Source: a virus. From it: a DNA stretch of 22,342 nt. Shown piece after piece: positions 8,400 to 15,098 of the stretch (positions are counted from its first letter, which is position 1; each line of letters opens with the position of its first letter). The position numbers and the translations under genes are program-made. The notes beneath the pieces are model-generated. The model saw only the letters and a program-made list of their open reading frames with translations. It made no database searches and had not been told where the DNA came from. The DNA lies in IMG/VR virus record IMGVR_UViG_3300022602_004665, positions 1-22,342 of that record. The stretch is one strand, 5' to 3'.

Positions 8400-8444
8400 A
8401 TCTCCTGAGTTTTCCGTAGGATAGATAGCATAAGCTCAGGAGAT
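8400..8444 (-). promoter_or_regulatory. Hairpin that sequesters the ribosome binding site of the 8075-8395 gene
   Basis: A perfect 10-bp inverted repeat: on the minus-strand transcript ATCTCCTGAG (8444-8435) is followed by a 25-nt loop and CTCAGGAGAT (8409-8400). The downstream arm contains the whole AGGAG of the next gene. Folding would block ribosome entry; opening by a bound factor, temperature or an upstream ribosome would allow it. As DNA it could instead be an operator palindrome. Confidence 0.6.
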
Positions 8445-8453
8445 AGCCATGTT

Positions 8454-8663
8454 TCAATTGATGGATTGACCACTTCTTTCTCGAATAAAAGCCTGAACCT
8501 GTTCAATCGTCCAAAACGAAGATCTTCCAATCTTGATTGGCTTAGGAAACTCTCCTTTCTGAACCATCAGCCAGAACTTAGACTTTGAAACTGGCATCAC
8601 CTTTAGTATTTGCGGAATTCTCATTAGGGTTATGGGCGGCGTTTGTGGATTCATATTATTCAT
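8454..8663 (-). CDS. alpA: AlpA-family regulator / excisionase-like DNA-binding protein
   Basis: A small helix-turn-helix protein of the AlpA (MerR-like winged HTH) family, which in phages, satellites and islands activates excision or early genes. The 69 residues contain the family pattern LMRIPQILKVMPVSKSKFW, then GEFPKPIKIGRSSFW and the end-strand TIEQVQAFIRE. The start at 8663 follows a GGTGG about 6 nt upstream, and the gene overlaps the end of the 42-residue ORF by 8 nt, suggesting translational coupling; ATG 8654 is an alternative. No CI- or Cro-like repressor is found, so this may be the main switch of the element. Confidence 0.85.
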   Translation of the reverse strand: MNNMNPQTPPITLMRIPQILKVMPVSKSKFWLMVQKGEFPKPIKIGRSSFWTIEQVQAFIRERSGQSIN

Positions 8664-8784
8664 GATTACCACCATGGTGGGCGCGCTTCATATTTTTGCG
8701 ATACATCTGCAAAGCCATTTTTGCAGAACTCATTTTTGTGTATCCATAAGAGCGATACAAGCTATATAACCGAATTGCCACCAT
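8656..8784 (-). CDS. Small basic protein upstream of alpA (42 aa)
   Basis: A 42-residue frame beginning MVAIRLYSLYRSYG and ending HHGGNHE, rich in Arg, Lys, Tyr and Met. An AGGAG (8798-8794) lies 9 nt upstream of the ATG at 8784. An in-frame ATG at 8793 abuts the AGGAG and is less likely. Its stop codon lies inside the start region of alpA, as expected for coupled genes. A TTGACC-17-TACATT promoter precedes it. No family is recognised. The ribosome site, the spacing and the overlap with alpA are the evidence that it is real. Confidence 0.55.
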   Translation of the reverse strand: MVAIRLYSLYRSYGYTKMSSAKMALQMYRKNMKRAHHGGNHE

Positions 8785-8840
8785 TAAATTCATCTCCTGT
8801 TGTGTGTTGTTGTAAGCGAATCTGCGTGCTACTGAGTTGC

Positions 8841-8869
8841 AATGTAGTCAATGAAATTTGGGTGGTCAA
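8841..8869 (-). promoter_or_regulatory. Promoter of the alpA cluster, with repeated TTGAC half-sites
   Basis: On the minus strand, TTGACC (8869-8864), a 17-bp spacer and TACATT (8846-8841) form a reasonable sigma70 promoter for the small ORF, alpA and the 8075-8395 gene. ATTGAC also occurs on the minus strand at 8881-8876, 8870-8865 and 8852-8847. GTAGTCAA (8844-8851) is repeated in inverted orientation as TTGACTAC (8909-8916). The cluster looks like operator sites around the promoter. Confidence 0.5.
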
Positions 8870-8916
8870 TCAAAAGTCAATACCCACTTTATAAACACAA
8901 ATTAATTTTTGACTAC

Positions 8917-9127
8917 AAAAAAATATTTATTCATAGAAGTAACAAAAGCCAATTAAATAAAGCACTACAGCCCCGTCAGTAAATTCTGATAGAGCTGAGA
9001 GAGTAGTGGACACGCTTAGATCAATGAAGACTTCGACTCAAGGAATAAATTCTCACGAATTTTTCAAAACAGGATTACAGACATTTGTTAAATAAATAAA
9101 TTAAAAATAAATTCAGAAAAAACGCGT
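8917..9127. other. AT-rich intergenic stretch with no gene seen
   Basis: Between the alpA-cluster promoter and the ydaU promoter I find no frame with a ribosome site, no strong hairpin and no tRNA. It is AT-rich with A/T runs near 8917-8935 and 9088-9122. Together with the flanking promoters it forms the divergent control region of the element. Confidence 0.5.
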
Positions 9128-9156
9128 TTGACGATACGCTTTCCGATTGTTAGATT
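9128..9156 (+). promoter_or_regulatory. Sigma70 promoter for the replication/packaging genes
   Basis: TTGACG (9128-9133), a 17-bp spacer and TAGATT (9151-9156) make a near-consensus promoter. It lies about 57 bp upstream of the ydaU start and is followed by a GGAGA ribosome site at 9199-9203. A repeated CTTGCA motif lies between the promoter and the gene. Confidence 0.65.
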
Positions 9157-9212
9157 CATCTCTTGCATAAATTATTTCTTGCAATAAAAGAACAACGCGG
9201 AGACAGTATTAA

Positions 9213-10115
9213 ATGAATTATTACGAGCATCACATAGGAGATTACGCAGAAGCTACTGCACATCTGACCTTTATCGAAGACGCTACTTATAGCCGTTTAA
9301 TTAGAAAGTATTACGCCACAGAAAAACCATTGCCGATTGATGTAAAGCTCGTGCAACGATTGATCAATGCACGATCAAAAGAAGAAAAAAATTCAGTTGT
9401 CTCAATCCTGAATGAATTTTTCACTCTCACTAATGATGGTTGGAGACAAGTGCGCTGTGATCATGAAATAGCCCGCTTTAAAGATAAGCAAAATAAGGCT
9501 AGACGCAGTGCTGAAGGTCGTTGGCAAGCATTTCAAGCAGATGATTTGCGCCAAGAAAATGAACCTCACAATGTATGCGTTCGCATTGCGACCGCATTGC
9601 GACCGCAATGCTCACCAGACACCAAACACCAGACACCAGTCACCAATCTCCATACACCAGACAAACAAAACAATGGGGGTGAAATCGAAAAAGTTTTACA
9701 AGGCGATGGTAAAAGGAAAAAACAAATTCAAACTCTTTTTGAAAAGGAGGGCTTGAATATTGGAGCAGACGATGAGCGTATTGCTCAGTTGATTCAACAA
9801 GGCCTAATCGTTGAAGAGGTTGAGGAGGCTATTGCCCAGGCAAAGGAAATGCGAAGGAGGGCATCAAGCTCTACCCCGATCAATGCTGGATTTGTTCTGG
9901 CCATTCTGAAAGGGATGCGTAGGAAGGCTCAAGCCCTTGATTCTTCTGAAGAGACCTGGTGGAAATCGAATCAGGGAATTGACCTTAAAGGACGAGAACT
10001 CGGAATGCGTGCTCAAGGCTCGGAGAGTTATGACTCTTTCAAAACCAGAATCTTTGCTGAGTTGCGTAAGAGAAAAGAGATCCCAGCTACAACGGAGGCT
10101 TCCCATGCAAGCTAA
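9213..10115 (+). CDS. YdaU/DUF1376-type phage replication protein
   Basis: A 300-residue protein with an N-terminal DUF1376 (YdaU) domain: MNYYEHHIGDYAEATAHLTF through about residue 105, including the LIRKYYATEKPLP and KARRSAEGRW motifs. This winged-helix-like module is found in prophage proteins that take the place of the lambda O replication initiator. A low-complexity Thr/Pro/His/Gln linker at about 124-155 follows, then a basic helical C-terminal part. The start has GGAGA at 9199-9203. The linker is encoded by tandem DNA repeats that look like iterons (9582-9662). It heads the rightward operon and overlaps the next gene by 11 bp. No helicase or helicase loader follows, so replication probably depends on host or helper proteins. 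Confidence 0.8.
   Translation: MNYYEHHIGDYAEATAHLTFIEDATYSRLIRKYYATEKPLPIDVKLVQRLINARSKEEKNSVVSILNEFFTLTNDGWRQVRCDHEIARFKDKQNKARRSAEGRWQAFQADDLRQENEPHNVCVRIATALRPQCSPDTKHQTPVTNLHTPDKQNNGGEIEKVLQGDGKRKKQIQTLFEKEGLNIGADDERIAQLIQQGLIVEEVEEAIAQAKEMRRRASSSTPINAGFVLAILKGMRRKAQALDSSEETWWKSNQGIDLKGRELGMRAQGSESYDSFKTRIFAELRKRKEIPATTEASHAS
9582..9662 (+). repeat. Iteron-like tandem repeat array inside the ydaU-type gene; candidate replication origin
   Basis: Two parts lie back to back. CGCATTGCGAC occurs twice (9582-9592, 9593-9603), followed by the inverted CGCAATGC (9604-9611). After a 2-nt gap come seven contiguous 7-bp units close to ACCARAC from 9614 to 9662 (ACCAGAC, ACCAAAC, ACCAGAC, ACCAGTC, ACCAATC, TCCATAC, ACCAGAC). 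An A-rich stretch follows from about 9663. Iterons plus an A/T-rich tract inside the initiator gene is the arrangement of lambda ori within the O gene. Origin function is inference. Confidence 0.55.
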
Positions 10116-10347
10116 CCCAGGTATAGCTGGAATCATTGATCGACCCGATATGGAAGATTTCCCAATCGGATCAATCGTTAAAACCCCAAGTGGCCGAATA
10201 GGCACAGTTGTAAAGCATCGTGGGGCCCAAAGTCGTCATGACCTATTCCAGAGAATCATCATTGAGTTTGATGAGCCCTTTGGCGATTCAGTAGCATTGC
10301 AACCTCATCTTTTGAAGATGATCAGAAGACCAGAAGCATCATCATGA
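10105..10347 (+). CDS. Hypothetical phage protein with KOW/SH3-like beta fold (80 aa)
   Basis: An 80-residue protein with alternating beta strands: FPIGSIVKTPSGRIGTVVKH, then RIIIEFDEP and a terminal PHLLKMIRR. The pattern resembles small SH3/KOW-type barrels, but I do not recognise a named family. The start at 10105 has a GGAGG at 10094-10098, 6 nt upstream; longer versions in this frame only shadow the preceding gene. It overlaps that gene by 11 bp and terS by 4 bp (ATGA), so it is embedded in a tightly coupled operon. Confidence 0.65.
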   Translation: MQANPGIAGIIDRPDMEDFPIGSIVKTPSGRIGTVVKHRGAQSRHDLFQRIIIEFDEPFGDSVALQPHLLKMIRRPEASS

Positions 10348-10796
10348 TTGAAAACAATCAAAAGAAATCAAAGCCAAAGGCAAAGCCAGCAAATAAAGGA
10401 GGAGCTAGGCCAGGAGCAGGGCGTAAAGAGGGCAGCCTCACCAAGAGGACTCGTGAGATTGCAGAGGTAGCCGCCGCGCAGGGTATTACACCTTTAGAAG
10501 TCATGATGAGCACCATGATGGCGCTCTACAAGGAAGCTGAAAATTGCACTAAGCATGATGATCATGCTCATGAAGGTGTTGGTCATGATCATGACATCAT
10601 GATCACCGAGAGTCGAATCAAACTCCTAAACATGGCTGCCACCATAGCAAGACATGCTGCCCCTTATGTTCACCCGCGTCTATCTGCAATCGAGCATACG
10701 GGTAAGGATGGGGCGCCACTACAAAGTGGCGTCTTGGTGGTGCCAGGAGCGATGAGTATGGATGATTGGGAGCAAGCCGCCCAAGCAAAACACTAG
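10344..10796 (+). CDS. terS: Terminase small subunit-like protein
   Basis: Predicted DNA-recognition subunit of the packaging motor. The 150-residue protein begins with a Lys-rich tail and the GGARPGAGRKEGSLTKRTRE motif typical of phage terminase small subunits and related DNA-binding proteins. Helices follow, then an unusual His/Asp-rich segment (HDDHAHEGVGHDHD at 71-84) and a C-terminal part ending MDDWEQAAQAKH. It is coupled to the upstream gene by an ATGA overlap and overlaps the terL start by about 35 bp. The position directly before terL supports the call. The His/Asp insertion could bind metal, and its DNA is full of TCATGA-type palindromes (see findings). Confidence 0.75.
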   Translation: MIENNQKKSKPKAKPANKGGARPGAGRKEGSLTKRTREIAEVAAAQGITPLEVMMSTMMALYKEAENCTKHDDHAHEGVGHDHDIMITESRIKLLNMAATIARHAAPYVHPRLSAIEHTGKDGAPLQSGVLVVPGAMSMDDWEQAAQAKH

Positions 10797-12141
10797 CGAA
10801 TTAAAAAAATCAATGAAAACCATCTGGGCACCATTACCCGGTAGCCAGACTTTGTTTCTGACTTGCCCAGTGTATGAAGTATTGCTAGAGGGCACCCGAG
10901 GAGGGGGTAAGACCGATACCTTGCTCATGAGTTATGCCCAACATGTAGGTAGAGGCTTTGGAGATCACTGGCGCGGAACACTCTTTCGTCTAACTTACCC
11001 GCAGCTAGCTGACGTAGTAGCCAAGAGTAAGCGCTGGTTTTATCAAATTTTCCCGGGTGCCAAGTTCAATGAATCTGACTACGTGTGGAAGTGGCCTACC
11101 GGTGAGATGTTGTACTTTCGCTATGGAGCGAATGAAGATGACTATTGGAATTACCACGGCCATGAATACCCTTGGCTAGGATTTGAGGAGCTCACCAACT
11201 GGCGGAATCTTTCTTTCTACGAAGCAATGCATTCCACCTGCAGGTCATCTCATCCAGGAATGCCAAGGATGGTGCGAGCTACTTGCAATCCATTTGGGGT
11301 GGGCCATGCATCAGTAAAGGAAAGATTTCAGATTGGGACAATACCGGCTGGGCAAATTATCAGGCAAGAAGGCGCACTACCTAGGGTCAGAATTCATTCG
11401 ACGATTTATGAGAACACCCATCTCCTAAAAAACGACCCCAACTATCTCATGAGTCTAGAGTCACTAAGCGATCCAAATAGGCGTAGGGCATGGTTAGAAG
11501 GTGACTGGGATATCCATGTAGGAAGTTTCTTGGAAGGCGTATGGCAGCCCTCTAAACACGTTGTAGAACCCTTCGCAATTCCACCAACATGGAAAGTATG
11601 GCGCTCAATGGACTGGGGCTATGCCAGGCCTTATGCCGTCTATTGGTTCGCACTATCTAATGATGGAGTCTATTACCTATGGAGAGAACTCTATGGATAT
11701 GGCGATAAAGAAAACACGGGCACAAGAGAAGATGCAACAGTAGTTGCAGAGAAAATTAAAAAGATTGAGATTCATGACCAGCGCCTAGGATATGAATACC
11801 GCATGAACTTAGCTGATCCATCCATCTTTTCAAAGATAGGAGCAGAGCGATCCATCGGCCAGATCTTCAGGGATAAAGGGGTGAAATGGACTGAGGCCTA
11901 TAACGCCCCCAGAAGTAGAGTCAACGGTGCTCAGGAACTCATCCGGCTACTAGCTGAAGACAGGCTCAAGATCTTCTCAACCTGTAAGCATTGGCTTAGA
12001 ACAATCCCGCAATTACCACCAGACTCATTAAATCCCGAAGACGTGGATACGGATGCTGAGGATCACGCCTGGGATGCAACTAGATATGGCGTAATGAGGA
12101 TGAGGAGAAACTCTGAGCCTGACTCTAAAGGTAAAGATTAA
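10762..12141 (+). CDS. terL: Terminase large subunit
   Basis: The ATPase-nuclease that drives DNA into the prohead and cuts it. The 459-residue protein has Walker A GTRGGGKT (44-51), Walker B WLGFEE (138-143), a coupling region near TCNPFG, and the RNase H-like nuclease acids: Asp284 in SMDWGYARPY and the C-terminal DAEDHAWD (431-438). All core motifs are present, so it is probably functional. The ATG at 10762 has an AGGAG 12 nt upstream (10745-10749) and lies within the end of terS. An ATG at 10813 is an alternative but lacks a ribosome site. The following head genes are separated from it by the DUF3800 module. Confidence 0.93.
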   Translation: MIGSKPPKQNTSELKKSMKTIWAPLPGSQTLFLTCPVYEVLLEGTRGGGKTDTLLMSYAQHVGRGFGDHWRGTLFRLTYPQLADVVAKSKRWFYQIFPGAKFNESDYVWKWPTGEMLYFRYGANEDDYWNYHGHEYPWLGFEELTNWRNLSFYEAMHSTCRSSHPGMPRMVRATCNPFGVGHASVKERFQIGTIPAGQIIRQEGALPRVRIHSTIYENTHLLKNDPNYLMSLESLSDPNRRRAWLEGDWDIHVGSFLEGVWQPSKHVVEPFAIPPTWKVWRSMDWGYARPYAVYWFALSNDGVYYLWRELYGYGDKENTGTREDATVVAEKIKKIEIHDQRLGYEYRMNLADPSIFSKIGAERSIGQIFRDKGVKWTEAYNAPRSRVNGAQELIRLLAEDRLKIFSTCKHWLRTIPQLPPDSLNPEDVDTDAEDHAWDATRYGVMRMRRNSEPDSKGKD

Positions 12142-12144
12142 ATT

Positions 12145-12290
12145 AAGTAGGCAGGAGATCAGGATTTATATGTATTTTTTAATTGCCTACTTGTTTTTGG
12201 GGGCAATTAGGAGATAGAATTTACCCGCGACTAGTGTGCTTGTTCCACGGCAAGCTCCTCCACTTTGTGGGCTGGTCGCTCCTATTCTTA
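12145..12290 (+). ncRNA. Candidate structured RNA between terL and the DUF3800 gene
   Basis: The gap folds in several ways by eye. AAGTAGGCA (12145-12153) pairs with TGCCTACTT (12184-12192), followed by GTTTTT. This excludes TAATTGCC (12180-12187) pairing with GGCAATTA (12202-12209). Next is a junction: AGAAT/ATTCT (12216-12220/12284-12288), GCGACTAG/CTGGTCGC (12227-12234/12272-12279), and two inner arms, GCTTG/CAAGC (12238-12242/12251-12255) and CCAC/GTGG (12260-12263/12267-12270). A strong terminator follows at 12293. No known RNA family is recognised. Confidence 0.35.
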
Positions 12291-13001
12291 GGGCCAGCGC
12301 TGAATCATAAATTCATCGCTGGCTTTTATTTTTTTCCAGCAATCCTCAATTTCTTTTTCATGCCAACTTTTAGCTGGCGCTGTAGCATTTTCATATCTTC
12401 CCGCCATATATACGATTAAATCTGCTACCTGAAGAAATCTGCTGTGGTGTGATTGCGTAAAATACACTGTATCAAGCAATCTTCCAAGTGGACGTCCGTA
12501 GTACATCGGAGTTTTACCCTGGCTTTTATATTCAGAAAAATCTACCACGGCATTGGTAACCTCATCTGCCTCATAGTCGCCAAACACTAAACCAATGTCC
12601 TTTACTTTATCTAGATATCCACAAAATCTCTCAAGCATTAACATTAGACCAAGTCTGTATGGTGGCATGGCATAAAAGTACTTTTCTTTATGCTCAATCA
12701 CATTTATACATACAACTCTTATTGGAATTTTGTTACTAATTAAAAAATTAGTGACATCTTTAAAGACTTGAACACGCTCTGCTAATTTTCGACCTTTCGC
12801 ATTACTTTTCCCATGAAAGATATCTTTTCCATGAATTTCATTTGATTGAGTCATCGCCCTTGATCCAAAAAAATTAAACGCGATTTGGGAAAGCGTATTT
12901 TCAAACTCAATCGCTTTTTGATCTGGAATCAATAATCCACCCAGAAAAAAATATGGATTACCCTCAAAGTGTTTATTTTCGTCAAAGTAGCAAAGATGCA
13001 T
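12288..13001 (-). CDS. DUF3800 domain protein (putative RNase H-fold nuclease), cargo gene
   Basis: A 237-residue protein matching the DUF3800 family: the N-terminal CYFDEN (Asp7, Glu8), NEIHGKDIF (54-62), the mid-domain acidic GDYE (141-144) and the signature QVADLIVYM (191-199, Asp194). The family is predicted to have an RNase H-like fold with acidic active-site residues and is frequent in prophage and defence cargo; its activity is not established. It lies on the opposite strand between terL and the portal gene, which are usually adjacent in phages, and is more AT-rich than its neighbours, so it looks like an inserted cargo gene (a moron). The ribosome site is weak. Its 3' end contains a terminator facing the late genes. 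Confidence 0.8.
   Translation of the reverse strand: MHLCYFDENKHFEGNPYFFLGGLLIPDQKAIEFENTLSQIAFNFFGSRAMTQSNEIHGKDIFHGKSNAKGRKLAERVQVFKDVTNFLISNKIPIRVVCINVIEHKEKYFYAMPPYRLGLMLMLERFCGYLDKVKDIGLVFGDYEADEVTNAVVDFSEYKSQGKTPMYYGRPLGRLLDTVYFTQSHHSRFLQVADLIVYMAGRYENATAPAKSWHEKEIEDCWKKIKASDEFMIQRWP
12293..12335 (+). terminator. Strong intrinsic terminator after terL, inside the 3' end of the DUF3800 gene
   Basis: GCCAGCG (12293-12299) pairs with CGCTGGC (12317-12323), and TGAAT (12301-12305) with ATTCA (12311-12315), across one mismatch and a 5-nt loop. TTTTATTTTTTT follows. It acts on plus-strand transcripts from terL and lies within the antisense strand of the last codons of the DUF3800 gene. Confidence 0.8.
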
Positions 13002-13089
13002 ATAAGCTCTAAAAAAATCATTTTTTAAATCATCTCAGGTAATGGTATTTAAATCAATTAGATGGATCATTCTCATTATTTATCCGGCT

Positions 13090-13110
13090 CTAGATAAATC
13101 CTAGATAAAT
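13090..13110 (+). repeat. Tandem CTAGATAAAT repeat upstream of the portal gene
   Basis: CTAGATAAAT occurs at 13090-13099 and 13101-13110, one base apart, with a related CTATAAAT at 13133-13140. The A/T-rich repeats lie between the divergent DUF3800 and portal starts. They could be activator sites or -10-like elements that restart head-gene transcription after the terminator. I see no clear -35. Confidence 0.35.
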
Positions 13111-13145
13111 TTCCAACGGGTAAGCTACTAATCTATAAATAGCAT

Positions 13146-15098
13146 GTGCCCCAAGACCCTAAAGCTCTTCAACAAAAATGGACTGCCCGCATCACTCATG
13201 CGCGCGCTCACTGGTCAGCCTTTCATAAGCGCGTAAGGCATAACCGCAATACAGTAGCAGGCTTTAACTGGAATGCAGATCCAACCAGTAAAGACTTCTA
13301 CAGCCTTAGAGCAAATCTAATACACGGTACTATTTCTGCCGTTCTGCCAAATGTGTACGCAAGAAACCCAGAGATCTCTACAGCACCATTAAATTCGGGC
13401 GCGGACCTCAAGCTTTTTTGTAGAACACTAGAAGCAGTAACCAATAGAGCTCTAGAACATGCGCAATTAAAGAATCGAGCCAAGTCAACGGTAAGAGCAG
13501 CATTGACTTGTAGCTTCGGAATTCTCAAAGTGATGTATCAAAGAGACCCAAGTAAGGATGCTTACATTAAAGGGCGGATTAATGATGCGCAAGAGAATCT
13601 ACTGCTTATCAAAGAGCTAGAGCAAGATCTTGATGACGGTAATCAGAGTCATCATCATGATGTCAAAAGGGCAGAGTTAGATGAACTCATCGGATCTTTA
13701 TATGAGCGCTCAGAGGTTAATGCTGCTGAAGGTCTCGTCATTGATAGAGTCCTTACCGAGAATCTGCTCATCGATCCCTCAATCTGTGAATTCTGGGATT
13801 ACACCGATGCGGACTGGATCTGCCAAGTCATACCGATGAAGCGCTCGCAGGCTGAGGCTATGTATAAGAAGAATCTAGCCAATGCCAAGATCTACCAACC
13901 AGGTCAAGGCGAACCCTCACATAAGAAAGCCAGGCGCTTAGCCTCCATGCATATGGATGCAAGCAAAAGTCCGGTAAGTGATGATCAGCAGATCGCAGTC
14001 TTGGAAATTTGGGATAGAACCACTCAGCGTGTATACACCATGGTGGAGGGCGCATCTGAATGGCTACGTGAACCTTATTCGCCTCCAAGAGCTGGTGAGC
14101 GCTGGTACCCATTCTTCCTATTACCTTATCAGGTAGTGGACGGTCAGTTTGTTGGGCCAAGCCTAGTTGATCTGACTGAACGACTGCAAGATGAACACAA
14201 CGAAGCGAGAGACAGATTTAATCAGCATCGGGATCTCTGTATTCCGGGGTGGGTGGCATCAGCAGATATCAATGAGAAAACAATCAAAAAGCATGCTGAT
14301 TCACGATTTGGTGAGATTACGATTGTCGATACCGAAGGCAAGCCGCTGAACCAAGTGATTATTCCTAGAGGCCATCCCAAGATCGACCCCATTGTCTATG
14401 ACACCAGTGCAGTGCGTTACGACTGGGAGCAAGTCACGGGCCTGCAAGATGCTGCGCGCTCCACAGTGGTAAGACCTAAGACAGCAACCGAAGCCAACAT
14501 CTTGCAAAGAGCGTTATCGGGACGCGTATTTGAATTCAAAGACCAGATAGAAGATTGGCTGCAAGAGATAGCGCAATACAGCGCCCAGGTTTTATTGCAA
14601 GAACTCACAAGCGAACAGGTAGAGCGCTACATGGGTGCGCCAGTTACTAGAACAGCCATGGTCGATGGCAAGCTCACTATCACTAAAGAGAAAACCTATG
14701 ACTGGCCAACACTTACCAAAGATCGGATCTTTGACATGGTTGATCTCAGAATTAGAGCGGGTACTACCGGCGCGCCGGATGGCATAGAAGAAAAAGAAGG
14801 TTGGTTAAAAGTCCTGCCAATGATTACAAATCTATCAATACAAATTCAAAACCTACAAGCTAGAGGAATGGATTACGAACATATCCGTAATCTCCTACGG
14901 GAAACGGTCTTGCGATATGACGATCGTATCGATTCAAATCTATTTATACCGAATGTAGAAAAGCAAGCGGAGGGTTATGTCGACCCCAACTTAGGAGTCA
15001 ATCTATTTTCTGAGAGGCGACAAAGAATCAATAGCGAGACAAGTAACAACAGTAATTCATTAAAAGAGGAGATCAGCAATGACGCAGGTGGCAAATGA
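13146..15098 (+). CDS. Portal protein (P22-like)
   Basis: Forms the dodecameric ring at the packaging vertex through which DNA enters the head. The 650-residue protein resembles P22-type portals in length and layout: an N-terminal helical region with YSLRANLIHGTISAVLPNVY, a wing/stem middle including DRVLTENLLIDP, the LVDLTERLQDEHNEARDR stem helix (about 342-359), TGLQDAARSTVV, and a long helical C-terminus. The frame can only open at GTG 13146 or later because TAG lies at 13140-13142, and there is no good ribosome site. The gene overlaps the scaffold gene by 20 bp. The weak start, directly after the DUF3800 insertion, suggests that the upstream region was rearranged. Confidence 0.85.
   Translation: MPQDPKALQQKWTARITHARAHWSAFHKRVRHNRNTVAGFNWNADPTSKDFYSLRANLIHGTISAVLPNVYARNPEISTAPLNSGADLKLFCRTLEAVTNRALEHAQLKNRAKSTVRAALTCSFGILKVMYQRDPSKDAYIKGRINDAQENLLLIKELEQDLDDGNQSHHHDVKRAELDELIGSLYERSEVNAAEGLVIDRVLTENLLIDPSICEFWDYTDADWICQVIPMKRSQAEAMYKKNLANAKIYQPGQGEPSHKKARRLASMHMDASKSPVSDDQQIAVLEIWDRTTQRVYTMVEGASEWLREPYSPPRAGERWYPFFLLPYQVVDGQFVGPSLVDLTERLQDEHNEARDRFNQHRDLCIPGWVASADINEKTIKKHADSRFGEITIVDTEGKPLNQVIIPRGHPKIDPIVYDTSAVRYDWEQVTGLQDAARSTVVRPKTATEANILQRALSGRVFEFKDQIEDWLQEIAQYSAQVLLQELTSEQVERYMGAPVTRTAMVDGKLTITKEKTYDWPTLTKDRIFDMVDLRIRAGTTGAPDGIEEKEGWLKVLPMITNLSIQIQNLQARGMDYEHIRNLLRETVLRYDDRIDSNLFIPNVEKQAEGYVDPNLGVNLFSERRQRINSETSNNSNSLKEEISNDAGGK
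13393..13411 (+). repeat. 19-bp exact repeat, copy 1 (in portal)
   Basis: ATTCGGGCGCGGACCTCAA at 13393-13411 is identical to 16222-16240 in the scaffold gene. Here it is read as part of NSGADLK; the other copy is read in a different frame. Conservation of DNA rather than protein points to a site or a copied segment. Confidence 0.7.

Noticed and set aside
8396-8530. N-terminal extension of the 8075-8395 gene into alpA
   Set aside because: The extension only overlaps alpA in another frame, while ATG 8395 has an ideally spaced AGGAG.
9614-9662. 7-bp tandem units considered as a CRISPR-like array
   Set aside because: Units are far too short, have no spacers and lie within a coding gene; there are no cas genes.
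12183-12419. Plus-strand 78-residue open frame beginning at TTG
   Set aside because: It has a non-ATG start, no ribosome site and a Phe/Trp-rich composition, and it crosses the strong terminator and the antisense end of the DUF3800 gene. The structured-RNA reading explains the region better.
13144-13236. ATG at 13144 opening a short frame over the portal start
   Set aside because: It gives about 30 codons with no ribosome site and lies in a different frame over a well-supported portal gene.
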